Shown: positions 1 to 8,814 of the stretch, one piece after another
Layout of the letters: each line of letters starts with the position of its first letter
Numbering within the stretch: the first letter of the stretch is position 1
From: an uncultured Burkholderiales bacterium
GTDB lineage: Bacteria; Pseudomonadota; Gammaproteobacteria; Burkholderiales; Burkholderiaceae_C
Length of the DNA stretch: 36,371 nucleotides
Direction of reading: 5' to 3'
NCBI GenBank assembly: GCA_937864005.1
Contig: CALMIL010000052.1
Span: 1-36,371, forward strand
Made by a program: the position numbers and the translations under genes
The notes under the pieces: generated by a model
Seen by the model: only the letters and a program-made list of their open reading frames with translations
The model's database searches: none
What the model was told of the DNA's origin: nothing

Positions 1-1
1 C

Positions 2-1312
2 GACTTCAAATCGCTCGCCAACAAGGGATCGCGCGTCATCACGCGGGCCGAGAATATCTATCTCTGGGACAGCGACGGCCACAAGATCCTCGACGCGATG
101 TCGGGGCTGTGGTGCGTCAACGTCGGCTACGGCCGGCGCGAGCTGATCGACGCCGCCACAAGCCAGCTCGAGACGCTGCCCTTCTACAACAGCTTCTTCC
201 AGACCGCGACGCCGCCGGCGATCGAACTCGCCGAACTGCTCGCCGAAGTGACGCCGCCGCAGTTCGGGCATGTCTTCTTCTCGGGCTCGGGCTCCGAAGG
301 CAACGATACCGTCGTGCGCATGGTGCGCCGCTACTGGGACCTCCAGGGCCAGCCCGAACGCAGCGTCATCATCAGCCGGCACAATGCCTATCACGGCTCG
401 ACGATGGCCGGCGCGTCGCTCGGCGGGATGAGCGGCATGCACGCGCAGGGCGGGCTGCCGATACCCGGCATCGTGCATATCGGGCAGCCGTTCTGGTTCG
501 AGCTCGGCCGCGGCATGACGCGCGACGCCTTCGGCCTCGAAGCGGCCGGCTGGCTCGAGAAGAAGATCCTGGAGGTCGGTGCCGACAAGGTGGCCGCCTT
601 CATCGGCGAACCGGTGCAGGGTGCGGGCGGCGTCATCATCCCGCCCGCCACGTACTGGCCCGAGATTCAGCGCATATGCGACAAGTACGGCATCCTGCTC
701 GTCTCGGACGAGGTGATCTGCGGGTTCGGGCGCACCGGCAACTGGTGGGGCTGCGAGACCTTCGGCTACCGGCCCGACCTGATGACGTTCGCCAAGGGCG
801 TCACGTCGGGCTACATCCCGCTCGGCGGCGTGATGGTCGGCGACCGGATCGCCAGGGTGCTGATCGACGAGGGTGGCGAGTTCAACCACGGCTACACCTA
901 CAGCGGCCATCCGGTGGCGTGCGCAGTGGGGATCGCCAACCTGCGTCTGATCCAGCGCGAGCGCCTGGTCGACAAGGTGCGCGACGACCTCGGCCCCTAC
1001 CTCGCCCGGCACTTCGAGACGCTTGGCGAGCACCCGCTCGTCGGCGAGGCGCAAAGCGTCGGCCTGATGGGCGCGCTGCAACTCGTCGCCGAAAAGGCGA
1101 GCGGCAAGACCTTCGACGCGGTGCGCGAAGTCGGCATGCTCTGTCGCGGCCACTGCTTCGGCAACGGGCTCATCATGCGCGCCGTCGGCGACCGCATGAT
1201 CATCGCGCCGCCGCTCGTGATGACGCATGCGCAGATCGACGAGATGGCGGCGCTGATCCGGCGCTGCCTCGACCTGACATTGGCCGACGTCACGGCGCGC
1301 GGCTGGCTGTGA
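2..1312 (+). CDS. spuC: Class III aminotransferase, putrescine/polyamine type (5' end missing)
   Basis: PLP-dependent class III (omega) aminotransferase. The reading frame is open from the first bases of the window, so the start lies upstream. About 436 residues are visible against roughly 450-460 in the family, so only some 20-25 N-terminal residues are missing. The PLP-binding lysine is the AAG at 794-796 in the context TFAKGVTSGYIPLGG. The cofactor-contacting SDEVICGFGRTG lies just before it, and GSGSEGNDT near nt 285-310 is the phosphate-binding region. Family knowledge: SpuC-like enzymes move the amino group of putrescine (or cadaverine) to pyruvate, giving 4-aminobutyraldehyde. Inference: the following putrescine transporter genes and aldehyde dehydrogenase support this substrate over beta-alanine or taurine. 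It probably heads the polyamine operon or follows a puu-type gene outside the window. Confidence 0.85.
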   Translation, partial: DFKSLANKGSRVITRAENIYLWDSDGHKILDAMSGLWCVNVGYGRRELIDAATSQLETLPFYNSFFQTATPPAIELAELLAEVTPPQFGHVFFSGSGSEGNDTVVRMVRRYWDLQGQPERSVIISRHNAYHGSTMAGASLGGMSGMHAQGGLPIPGIVHIGQPFWFELGRGMTRDAFGLEAAGWLEKKILEVGADKVAAFIGEPVQGAGGVIIPPATYWPEIQRICDKYGILLVSDEVICGFGRTGNWWGCETFGYRPDLMTFAKGVTSGYIPLGGVMVGDRIARVLIDEGGEFNHGYTYSGHPVACAVGIANLRLIQRERLVDKVRDDLGPYLARHFETLGEHPLVGEAQSVGLMGALQLVAEKASGKTFDAVREVGMLCRGHCFGNGLIMRAVGDRMIIAPPLVMTHAQIDEMAALIRRCLDLTLADVTARGWL

Positions 1313-1437
1313 CAGCGCCGCCCGCGCTGAAAGGGAGTTGCCGCGGGTTTGCGAGCAAGCGGCCCCAGGTCGGCGCTCGATAGACTCGCACCACTTCACC
1401 AATCCAACCCCCGCCTCTACCCGCCGGAGACTTTTCC

Positions 1438-2562
1438 ATGACACCGAAGTCGACCCTTCCGGTCCTTTGTGCATCCATCGCGTTCGGCGTGGCATCCATC
1501 GCCTTCGCGCCATCCGCAACGGCGCAAGAAGAGGAGAAGGTGCTCAACGTCTACAACTGGTCGGACTACATCGCCGACGACACGATCGCGAATTTCGAGA
1601 AGGAAACCGGCATCAAGGTCCGCTACGACAACTTCGACAACAACGAGATCGTCCACGCCAAGCTCGTCGCCGGCAAGACCGGCTACGACATCGTCGTGCC
1701 GTCGTCGTTCTGGGCCAAGATCCAGGCCGACGGCGGGCTGCTGCGCAAGCTCGACAAGTCGAAGATCCCGAACCTCGTGCACATGGACCCCGAGGTGCAG
1801 AAGACGATCGCCAAGATGGACCCGGGCAACCAGTACATGGTCGACTGGATGTGGGGCTATACGACGATCGGCATCAACGTCGACAAGGTCAAGGCCGCGC
1901 TCGGCGGCCTGCCGATGCCCGAGAACGCGTGGGACCTGATCTTCAAGCCCGAGTACATCTCCAAGCTCAAGTCGTGCGGCGTGAGCTTCCTCGATTCGCC
2001 GACCGAGGTGATCCCGGCCGCGCTGCACTACCTCGGCAAGGATCCGTCGAGCAACAACCCGGCCGACTACACCGGCGTCGCACCGCTCCTGAAGAGCATC
2101 CGGCCCTACGTGACGCTGTTCAGCTCGTCGGGCTACATCAACGACCTCGCGAGCGGCTCGATCTGCGTCGCCCTCGGCTGGTCGGGCGACATCAACATTG
2201 CCCGCCAGCGCGCGATCGACGGCAAGACCGGGCAGAACATCGAGGCGCTGCTGCCCAAGAACGGCGGCCTGCTGTTCTTCGACGTGATGGTGATCCCGGC
2301 CGACGCGCCGCACCCCGAGAACGCGCAGAAGTGGATCAACTACATCCTGCGCCCGGAAGTCGCGGCGAGCCTGACGAACAAGGTCTTCTACGCCAATCCG
2401 AACAAGGATTCGAAGAAGTTCGTCAAGCCCGAGGTGGCGAACAATCCGACCGTCTTCCTCTCCGACGCCGAGATGAAGAAGATGATCCCGCCCGGGCCGC
2501 TGAACAACGACACCCGGCGCACGATGACGCGCCTGTACACGAGCTTCAAGACGGGGATCTGA
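1438..2562 (+). CDS. potF: Periplasmic putrescine-binding protein of an ABC transporter
   Basis: The 374-residue product is an extracellular solute-binding protein of the PotD/PotF family. Residues 1-29 form a signal peptide: short MTPK n-region, hydrophobic core, cleavage near ATAQ-EE. The mature protein begins with the family's N-terminal hallmark LNVYNWSDYI (about residues 36-45), whose aromatic and acidic residues contribute to polyamine binding in characterised homologues. The start is supported by GGAG eight bases upstream of the ATG. Family knowledge: the protein delivers putrescine (PotF, SpuD) or spermidine (PotD, SpuE) to a PotGHI-type complex. The adjacent aminotransferase favours putrescine, but specificity cannot be read directly. 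The 125-base gap from the aminotransferase could hold a promoter, but I see no convincing one. The gap to potG is 64 bases. Confidence 0.9.
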   Translation: MTPKSTLPVLCASIAFGVASIAFAPSATAQEEEKVLNVYNWSDYIADDTIANFEKETGIKVRYDNFDNNEIVHAKLVAGKTGYDIVVPSSFWAKIQADGGLLRKLDKSKIPNLVHMDPEVQKTIAKMDPGNQYMVDWMWGYTTIGINVDKVKAALGGLPMPENAWDLIFKPEYISKLKSCGVSFLDSPTEVIPAALHYLGKDPSSNNPADYTGVAPLLKSIRPYVTLFSSSGYINDLASGSICVALGWSGDINIARQRAIDGKTGQNIEALLPKNGGLLFFDVMVIPADAPHPENAQKWINYILRPEVAASLTNKVFYANPNKDSKKFVKPEVANNPTVFLSDAEMKKMIPPGPLNNDTRRTMTRLYTSFKTGI

Positions 2563-2626
2563 CGCGGGCGGCGCCGCCGCAGCGCGATGTGCGGCGCGGC
2601 ACGGGCCATCACAGGACGACAAGCCC

Positions 2627-3760
2627 ATGAGCAGCGCAGCGCGCGACGCGAGCGATCCGGCCGGCAAGCCGGCCTTCCTGCGGATCGACGACGTCGTGAA
2701 GGACTTCGGCGGCGGCACGCTCGCCGTCAACCACGTCAGCATCGACATCGCGCAGGGCGAGATCTTCGCGCTGCTCGGTTCGTCGGGCTGCGGCAAGACG
2801 ACGCTGCTGCGCATCCTCGCCGGCTTCGAGACGCCGACCTCGGGCCGGGTGCTGCTCGAAGGACAAGACATCGGCGGCCTCGCGCCGTACGAGCGGCCGT
2901 TCAACATGATGTTCCAGTCGTACGCGCTGTTCCCGCACCTGACGGTGTGGGACAACATCGCCTTCGGCCTGAAGCGCGACGGCACGCCCGCGGCGCAGAT
3001 CGGCGAGCGGGTCGGCGCGATGTTGAAGCTCGTGCAGCTCGAGCGCTACGCGAAGCGCAAGCCGCACCAGCTTTCGGGCGGCCAGCAGCAGCGTGTCGCC
3101 CTCGCCCGCTCGCTCGCCAAGCGGCCGCAGATGCTGCTGCTCGACGAGCCGCTGGGTGCGCTCGACAAGAAGCTGCGCGAGCAGACGCAGCTCGAGCTCG
3201 TCAACATCATCGAGGAGGTCGGCGTCACCTGCGTCATGGTCACGCACGACCAGGAAGAGGCGATGACGATGGCCACGCGCATCGCCGTGATGAGCGAGGG
3301 CCGCGTGCTGCAGATCGGCGCGCCGGGCGATGTCTACGAGACGCCGGCGACACGCTTCGTCGCCGACTTCATCGGCAACGTGAACCTGATGGAAGGCAGC
3401 GTCGAGGTGGACGAGCCGGACCACGCCGTCGTGCGCTGCACCGATTGCACGCACTATGTCGGCCACGGCATCACCGGCACGATCGGCATGGCCGTCGGCG
3501 TCGCGGTGCGGCCCGAGAAGATCAGCCTGCATGCGGCCGAGCCCGCCGGCGCGCACGATCCTCACAACAAGGTGAAGGGGCGGATCAAGGAACTGTCCTA
3601 CTTCGGCAGCTTCACCGTCTATCACCTCGAACTGCAAAGCGGCGCGGTGCTCAAGATCAGCGAGAGCAACGTCGCCCGCCACCGCGAGAACGCGCTGACC
3701 TGGGGCGATACCGCATGGGCGAGCTGGCCGCCGACGGCGCAGGTCGTGCTGACGCAATGA
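2627..3760 (+). CDS. potG: Polyamine ABC transporter ATP-binding protein
   Basis: The 377-residue ABC ATPase energises import through PotH/PotI at the inner membrane. Visible motifs: Walker A GSSGCGKT (51-58), Q-loop Gln97, signature LSGGQ (149-153), Walker B MLLLDE (169-174) with D-loop GALD, and H-loop His207. The C-terminal 120 residues after about 240 match the OB-fold TOBE region of the PotA/PotG/MalK class and include VRPEKISL. Length matches E. coli PotG (377). The stop TGA overlaps the ATG of potH in an ATGA junction (3757-3760), so the two are probably translationally coupled. Confidence 0.93.
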   Translation: MSSAARDASDPAGKPAFLRIDDVVKDFGGGTLAVNHVSIDIAQGEIFALLGSSGCGKTTLLRILAGFETPTSGRVLLEGQDIGGLAPYERPFNMMFQSYALFPHLTVWDNIAFGLKRDGTPAAQIGERVGAMLKLVQLERYAKRKPHQLSGGQQQRVALARSLAKRPQMLLLDEPLGALDKKLREQTQLELVNIIEEVGVTCVMVTHDQEEAMTMATRIAVMSEGRVLQIGAPGDVYETPATRFVADFIGNVNLMEGSVEVDEPDHAVVRCTDCTHYVGHGITGTIGMAVGVAVRPEKISLHAAEPAGAHDPHNKVKGRIKELSYFGSFTVYHLELQSGAVLKISESNVARHRENALTWGDTAWASWPPTAQVVLTQ

Positions 3761-4743
3761 CCGGCGACTCGACGCTGTCCGAAGCGGCGTCCGGCGCACG
3801 CGGCGCGCCCTGGGCAGCGCGCCATCCGCGGCTCGCGCGCTGGTTCAGCGGCCGGGTCGCGGTGATCGGCGTGCCCTATCTGTGGCTGCTCGTCTTCTTC
3901 ATGCTGCCGTTCCTGATCGTCCTGAAGATCAGCGTCTCCGAGATCGACGGCGTGCACTTCAAGGATGTGCTGACCTTCAAGGACTCGGTGCTCGCGCTGT
4001 CCATCAGGCTCGGCAACTACGTCTACATCACGCAGGACGACCTCTACTTCCTGACCTACCTGTCGAGCCTGCGTTACGCAGCAATCACGACGCTGCTGTG
4101 CCTCGCGATCGGCTATCCGTTCGCCTACTTCATGGCCCGCGCGAAGGCGACCCTGCAGCCCGCGCTGCTGATGCTCGTGATGCTGCCGTTCTGGACCTCG
4201 TTCCTGCTGCGCGTCTATGCCTGGAAGGGCCTGCTCAGCGAGAACGGGCTGGTTGCCAATGCGCTCACCGCGCTGCGCATCGATCACGTGCTGCTCGCGG
4301 CGGGCCTGATTCCGGCGCTCGACAAGTACATGAACACGCCGTTCTCGCTCGTCCTCGGCATGGTCTATACCTATTTGCCCTTCATGATCCTGCCGCTCTA
4401 CGGCAACCTCGCGAAGATGGACCTGCGGCTGCTCGAGGCCGCGGCCGATCTCGGCGCGACGCCCTTCGTCGCATTCTGGCGCGTCACGGTGCCGCTGTCG
4501 AAGGCCGGCATCATCGCCGGCTCGATGCTCGTCTTCATCCCCTGCGTCGGCGAGTTCGTGATCCCCGAACTGCTCGGCGGCCCGCAGACGCTGATGATCG
4601 GCCGCGTGCTGTGGGACGAATTCTTCAGCAACAACGACTGGCCGATGGCATCGACCGTCGCTGTCGTGATGATCCTCCTCATCATCGTGCCGCTCGCGGT
4701 CTTCAACCGCTACCAGGCGCAGGCGCAGGAGCTGCGGCGATGA
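3757..4743 (+). CDS. potH: Polyamine ABC transporter permease (PotH-like)
   Basis: The 328-residue inner-membrane permease has an N-terminal cytoplasmic segment of about 30 residues rich in Ala and Arg, then six predicted membrane helices beginning at VIGVPYLWLLVFFMLPFLIV. The EAA loop that docks on the ATPase is visible as LEAAADLGATPFVAFWRV (nt about 4432-4485). The ATG overlaps the potG stop by 4 bases. The same frame is open backwards through the whole of potG, but that upstream frame is an out-of-frame shadow, so I place the start at 3757. It pairs with PotI to form the translocation pore. Confidence 0.92.
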   Translation: MTGDSTLSEAASGARGAPWAARHPRLARWFSGRVAVIGVPYLWLLVFFMLPFLIVLKISVSEIDGVHFKDVLTFKDSVLALSIRLGNYVYITQDDLYFLTYLSSLRYAAITTLLCLAIGYPFAYFMARAKATLQPALLMLVMLPFWTSFLLRVYAWKGLLSENGLVANALTALRIDHVLLAAGLIPALDKYMNTPFSLVLGMVYTYLPFMILPLYGNLAKMDLRLLEAAADLGATPFVAFWRVTVPLSKAGIIAGSMLVFIPCVGEFVIPELLGGPQTLMIGRVLWDEFFSNNDWPMASTVAVVMILLIIVPLAVFNRYQAQAQELRR

Positions 4744-4748
4744 GCGCC

Positions 4749-4843
4749 GCCGGGCCGCTCCCAAGGCGCTCGCTCCCCACGGGCCGTGCCGTGGCCCGTT
4801 CCGGGCCCTGGGGGACCAGTGCGCAGCGCCGCAGGGGGCATCC
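4749..4843 (+). repeat. GC-rich intergenic hairpin element between potH and potI
   Basis: The roughly 100-base gap between potH and potI is unusual in an otherwise tight operon. It contains strong inverted repeats, such as ACGGGCC (4779-4785) facing GGCCCGT (4793-4799) around a 7-base loop, then further C- and G-runs up to the potI start. Its style (GGGCCGCTCCCAAGG ... GCAGCGCC ... GGGGGCATCC-ATG) resembles dispersed intergenic elements I recall from Burkholderiales genomes. That family assignment is recollection, not something shown here. It may modulate mRNA stability between the two permease genes. Confidence 0.4.
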
Positions 4844-5707
4844 ATGACGCGGCGCTCGACCTTGTTCGATGCCGGCTTCAACCGCCTGTTCGCGCGCGGC
4901 TGGCTCGCCGCGGGCTACCTCTTCCTGTTCGTGCCGATCGTCGCGCTGGTCGTCTATTCGTTCAACGCATCGCCGCTGCCCAATACCTGGAGCGGCTTCA
5001 GCCTCAAGTGGTACGTCGCGCTGCTGAACGACCGAGAGCTGATCGACGGCCTGTGGTTGTCGCTGCGCATCGCCGTCTTCACCGCCTGCGGTTCGGTCGT
5101 GCTCGGCACGATGGCCGCCTTCGCGCTTGTCAAATACCGCCGCTTCGGCGGGCGCACCTTGTTCTCCGGCATGGTCAACGCGCCGCTCGTGATGCCCGAA
5201 GTGATCATCGGCCTGTCGCTGCTGCTGATGCTCGTCACGGTGCAGCGCGCGGTCGGCTTCCCCGAGCGCGGCGTGCTGACGATCTGGTTCGGCCACCTGC
5301 TCGTCGGCATGGCGTACGCGACGGTGATGGTGCAGTCGCGGCTGCAGGACTTGAACCCCCAGCTCGAGGAGGCGGCGATGGATCTCGGCGCACGCCCCGG
5401 CCAGGTGTTCGCGCTCGTGACGCTGCCGATGATCGCGCAGACCCTGGTGTCGGCCTGGCTGCTGACCTTCACGCTCTCGCTCGACGACGTCGTGCTCTCG
5501 GCCTTCCTGTCGGGTCCGGGTTCGACGACCATGCCGCTCGTGATCTTCTCGCGCGCCCGGCTCGGCCTGAATCCGAGCGTCAACACGATCGCCGCGGTGA
5601 CGGTCGCCGTCGTCTCCATCGGCATCGTCGCCGCGAGCCTGATGCTCGCGAGGGCCGAGCGCAAGCGCGCGGTCGACATGGCGGCGGCAGCACGGGGCGA
5701 CGAATAG
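4844..5707 (+). CDS. potI: Polyamine ABC transporter permease (PotI-like)
   Basis: The 287-residue inner-membrane permease is the second subunit of the PotFGHI-type importer. Six hydrophobic helices are predicted, the first at about residues 22-43 (LAAGYLFLFVPIVALVVYSF). The EAA motif reads EEAAMDLGARPGQVFALVTLP (nt about 5365-5430). The family-typical FTLSLDDVVLSAFLSGPGSTT follows. Length agrees with E. coli PotI (281). A G-rich run seven bases before the ATG serves as a modest ribosome-binding site. It is separated from potH by a hairpin-rich spacer rather than overlapping it. Confidence 0.92.
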   Translation: MTRRSTLFDAGFNRLFARGWLAAGYLFLFVPIVALVVYSFNASPLPNTWSGFSLKWYVALLNDRELIDGLWLSLRIAVFTACGSVVLGTMAAFALVKYRRFGGRTLFSGMVNAPLVMPEVIIGLSLLLMLVTVQRAVGFPERGVLTIWFGHLLVGMAYATVMVQSRLQDLNPQLEEAAMDLGARPGQVFALVTLPMIAQTLVSAWLLTFTLSLDDVVLSAFLSGPGSTTMPLVIFSRARLGLNPSVNTIAAVTVAVVSIGIVAASLMLARAERKRAVDMAAAARGDE

Positions 5708-5782
5708 GCTGAACTTTCGACCCCTTCGCGCCGACAAGCACACGTAGTCAACGGCAAACCAAAGCACACGAGGAGAACCCCC

Positions 5783-7162
5783 ATGAACCCCTGGCAACCC
5801 ACCGCAATCGCACTTGCGCTCGCCGCCGGCTTTGCGCCCCAGGCCTTCGCGCAGTCGAACGAGGAACTGCTGAAGGAACTGCGCGAACTCAAGGCTCGCG
5901 TGCAGGAACTCGAGGCCAAGCAAAAGGCGATGGAGGCGAAAGGCGACAGCGGCCAGTGGGGCATGACGCCGGCGCAGCAGGCCGATCTCAATCGCGTCAC
6001 CGTCAAGACCGAGGCGATCGAGGACGAGCGGGAATCCAGCGGCCAGCACGGCCTGAAGATCAGCGGCCAGATGCAGGCCGCCTACATCTACAACCAGGCA
6101 CAGAACATGGCCGGCTTCCAGTTCCTCGACTCGGTCGCCGACTACGGCTACAACTACGACAACTCCTACATCGGCATGGCGATCATCTCGTTCGAGAAGG
6201 AGATGGAAGGCGGGACGATCTGGAAGCTCTCGCTGGCGCCGCAGCGCGGCGTCGGCTCGGTGATCGACGGCTACTCCGTGGTGCAGGAGGCGAGCGTCTC
6301 GATTCCGCTGACCGATCTGCAGACGCGCTTCATCGCCGGCCAGATCCCCGACTGGTCGGGCTACGAATACCTGGAGCCGACGAAGACGCCGCTCATCACG
6401 CACAACCTGCTGTTCGACTTCACGCTGCCCACCGGCTATATCGGCGCCGGTTTCGACATCGTGCGCGGCAAGTGGCAGACGAAGGCGATGCTCGCGCAGA
6501 TGAACCAGAACGCAAACCACGCCCGGCGCCAGGGCTCGGTGGGCGCGTTCCGGGTTGACTACGCGAAGGGCGAATTCGATGGGTTCGGCGCCGCCGGCGT
6601 GTACGGCTCGACGCCGAATCTGGTGAACGGCCTGCAGCCCGACGGCACGTACAACAACTCCAACGTGGGCCTGATCGAGGTCGACGGCTACTTCATCCGC
6701 GGCGACTGGACGCTGCAGGGCCAGTTGAGTTATGGCAAACAGAAGTACGCCGCGATCACGCGAAACCCGGTGACCGGCGCTTTCCAGGACGCCTCCTGGT
6801 GGGGCCTTTCGGCGCTCGCCGCCTACAGCTTCACGCCGCGCCTGCAGGGTATCGCGCGTTTCGACTATATCGACAACTCGAAGAACGGCGGCGGTTTGCT
6901 CGGCTACGGTGCCGACAACGTCAACGGCATCGGCCCCGACGCCAATCTGGACTGCGCCACGGCCTATGTGAGCGGCTGCGACAAGGGCGCGAACCGCTAC
7001 GCGCTGTCGCTCGGCCTGAAGTACGTCTTCAACGAATTCGCGAGCCTGAAAGCCGAATACCGCTACGACTGGTCGAATCTCAACGTCTTCGAGAACGTCA
7101 GCAACGGCACCTACCGCAAGAACAACAACGTCTTGGGCGCCGCGGTCGTTGTCGGCTTCTGA
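5783..7162 (+). CDS. DUF3138 family outer-membrane protein, putative porin
   Basis: The 459-residue protein has a signal peptide at residues 1-24 ending QAFA-QS. A short coiled coil follows (about 26-55, leucine and glutamate heptads around ELLKELRELKARVQELEAK), then a long beta-rich region. It ends in ...VVVGF; a terminal phenylalanine is the usual signal for BAM-mediated outer-membrane insertion. MTPAQQADLNR, ISGQMQAAYIYNQ, and the stretch near nt 6290-6420 (LQTRFIAGQIPDWSGYEY, THNLLFDFTLP) match what I recall of DUF3138 proteins. Cys pairs occur at LDCATAYVSGC. The ribosome-binding site is GAGGAG upstream of the ATG. Placement between the polyamine importer and the aldehyde dehydrogenase suggests it lets polyamines cross the outer membrane, but that is inference. 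The family has no established function known to me. Confidence 0.75.
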   Translation: MNPWQPTAIALALAAGFAPQAFAQSNEELLKELRELKARVQELEAKQKAMEAKGDSGQWGMTPAQQADLNRVTVKTEAIEDERESSGQHGLKISGQMQAAYIYNQAQNMAGFQFLDSVADYGYNYDNSYIGMAIISFEKEMEGGTIWKLSLAPQRGVGSVIDGYSVVQEASVSIPLTDLQTRFIAGQIPDWSGYEYLEPTKTPLITHNLLFDFTLPTGYIGAGFDIVRGKWQTKAMLAQMNQNANHARRQGSVGAFRVDYAKGEFDGFGAAGVYGSTPNLVNGLQPDGTYNNSNVGLIEVDGYFIRGDWTLQGQLSYGKQKYAAITRNPVTGAFQDASWWGLSALAAYSFTPRLQGIARFDYIDNSKNGGGLLGYGADNVNGIGPDANLDCATAYVSGCDKGANRYALSLGLKYVFNEFASLKAEYRYDWSNLNVFENVSNGTYRKNNNVLGAAVVVGF

Positions 7163-7301
7163 TCCTGCAGACCGCGGCGCGCCCGATGGCGTGCCGATGG
7201 CCGCGCGATGGCTTCGCCGCGCCGCACGGATCGGCGCATGATCGGAACCGCCCGCTACGAACGCAGATGCACTGCGCAGCTTGGCGCATGAAGGACTCGC
7301 C

Positions 7302-8801
7302 ATGAACCCATCCGCACCCGACTGGCATGCCGCAGCGCGCGCGCTGCGCATCGACGGCCACGCCTTCATCGCCGGCGCGCGCGTCGCCGCGCACGACGGC
7401 GCGAGCTTCGACTGCCGCTCGCCGATCGACGGCAGAAGCCTCGCGCAGGTCGCGCGCTGCGGCGCGGCCGACATCGACGCCGCCGTCGCATCCGCGCGGC
7501 GCGCATTCGACGACGGCCGCTGGTCGCACCGGCCGCCCGCCGCGCGCAAGAAGACGCTGCTGCGGTTTGCCGAAGCGATCCTCGCCGCAAAGGATGAACT
7601 CGCGCTGCTCGAGACGCTCGACATGGGCAAGCCCATCCAGCAAAGCCTCGCCGTCGACGTCGCCTCGACCGCGCGCTGCATCGCCTGGTACGCCGAGGCG
7701 GCAGACAAGCTCTACGACGAGATCGCGCCGACGCCGCGCAGCGCGCTCGCGCTCGTCACGCGCGAGGCGATGGGCGTGATCGGCGCCGTCGTGCCCTGGA
7801 ACTATCCGATGATCATGGCCGCGTGGAAGCTCGGCCCGGCGCTTGCGGCGGGCAACTCCGTCGTCTTGAAGCCGAGCGAGAAATCGCCGCTGACGGCGCT
7901 GCGCCTGGCCGAAATCGCTGTTGCGTCCGGCCTGCCCGAGGGCGTCTTCAACGTCATTCCCGGCTTCGGCGACGAGGCGGGCGAGGCGCTCGCGCTGCAC
8001 ATGGACGTCGATGCGATCGGCTTCACCGGCAGCACGCGCGTCGGCCGCAAGATGCTCGAATATGCCGGCCGCAGCAACCTGAAGCGCGTCTACAACGAAC
8101 TCGGCGGCAAATCGGCATTCGTCGTCTTCCCGGACTTCCGCGACATCGCGCGCGCGGCGCAGACGGTTGCCGCGAGCATGTTCTTCAACCAGGGCGAAAG
8201 CTGCAACGCCCCATCGCGCGTCTTCGTGCACCGCAAGGTCGCCGACGAGTTCCTCGCCGTCGTCGCGCAAGAGGCGCCGAAGTATGCGCCCGGCGACCCG
8301 CTTTCGGGGCACGCCGAGACCGGGGCGATCGTCGACGAGACGCAGTTGCGCACCGTGCTCGGCTATGTCGATGCCGGCCACGCGGAAGGCGCGACGCTGC
8401 GCGCCGGCGGCCGCCAGGTGCGCGCCGAGACGGGCGGCTTCTTCGTCGAGCCGACGGTATTCGAAGGCGTGACCAACGGCATGCGAATCGCGCGCGAGGA
8501 GATCTTCGGACCGGTCATGAGCGTGATCACCTTCGAGACCGAAGACGAGGCGATCGCGATGGCCAACGATTCGAGCTACGGCCTGCAAGCGAGCGTCTGG
8601 AGCCACGATATCAACCGCGCGCACCGCGTCGCGCGCGCGCTCAAGGCCGGCACCGTTCACGTCAACCAGTATGACGAGGACGACATCACCGTGCCCTTCG
8701 GCGGCGTCAAGCAAAGCGGCAACGGCCGCGACAAGTCGCTGCACGCCTTCGACAAATATACCGAGCTGAAGACGACGTGGATCCGGATCGACGCCGAGTG
8801 A
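7302..8801 (+). CDS. puuC: Aldehyde dehydrogenase, PuuC-like (4-aminobutyraldehyde or gamma-glutamyl form)
   Basis: The 499-residue NAD(P)-dependent aldehyde dehydrogenase has its catalytic nucleophile at Cys301 (FFNQGESCNAPSR), general base Glu266 (NELGGKS) and dinucleotide-binding GFTGSTRVGRK. The C-terminal oligomerisation segment YTELKTTWI is typical of the PuuC/betaine-aldehyde group. I choose the ATG at 7302 because GAAGGA stands six bases upstream. A TTG seven codons earlier is in frame but has no such site. Family knowledge: PuuC and KauB enzymes oxidise the aldehyde formed after putrescine deamination to GABA or gamma-glutamyl-GABA. With the aminotransferase upstream and no visible gamma-glutamylputrescine synthetase, the free-aldehyde route is likely, though puuA could lie outside the window. 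Confidence 0.88.
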   Translation: MNPSAPDWHAAARALRIDGHAFIAGARVAAHDGASFDCRSPIDGRSLAQVARCGAADIDAAVASARRAFDDGRWSHRPPAARKKTLLRFAEAILAAKDELALLETLDMGKPIQQSLAVDVASTARCIAWYAEAADKLYDEIAPTPRSALALVTREAMGVIGAVVPWNYPMIMAAWKLGPALAAGNSVVLKPSEKSPLTALRLAEIAVASGLPEGVFNVIPGFGDEAGEALALHMDVDAIGFTGSTRVGRKMLEYAGRSNLKRVYNELGGKSAFVVFPDFRDIARAAQTVAASMFFNQGESCNAPSRVFVHRKVADEFLAVVAQEAPKYAPGDPLSGHAETGAIVDETQLRTVLGYVDAGHAEGATLRAGGRQVRAETGGFFVEPTVFEGVTNGMRIAREEIFGPVMSVITFETEDEAIAMANDSSYGLQASVWSHDINRAHRVARALKAGTVHVNQYDEDDITVPFGGVKQSGNGRDKSLHAFDKYTELKTTWIRIDAE

Positions 8802-8814
8802 GCGCGCATCCGCG

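Noticed and set aside
1313..1437. Promoter between the aminotransferase and potF
   Set aside because: TTGCGA and TAGACT are present but 26 bases apart; no acceptable hexamer pair was found.
2587..4743. 718-residue frame that could be read as a PotG-PotH fusion
   Set aside because: The first 390 residues are an out-of-frame reading of potG. The true potG is complete in another frame and overlaps potH by ATGA.
4703..7708. 1001-residue open frame on the minus strand opposite potI, the DUF3138 gene and puuC
   Set aside because: Antisense to three well-supported genes. Its Arg/Ala/Asp/Gly-rich composition matches what opposite-strand frames of high-GC genes give, and no domain is recognisable.
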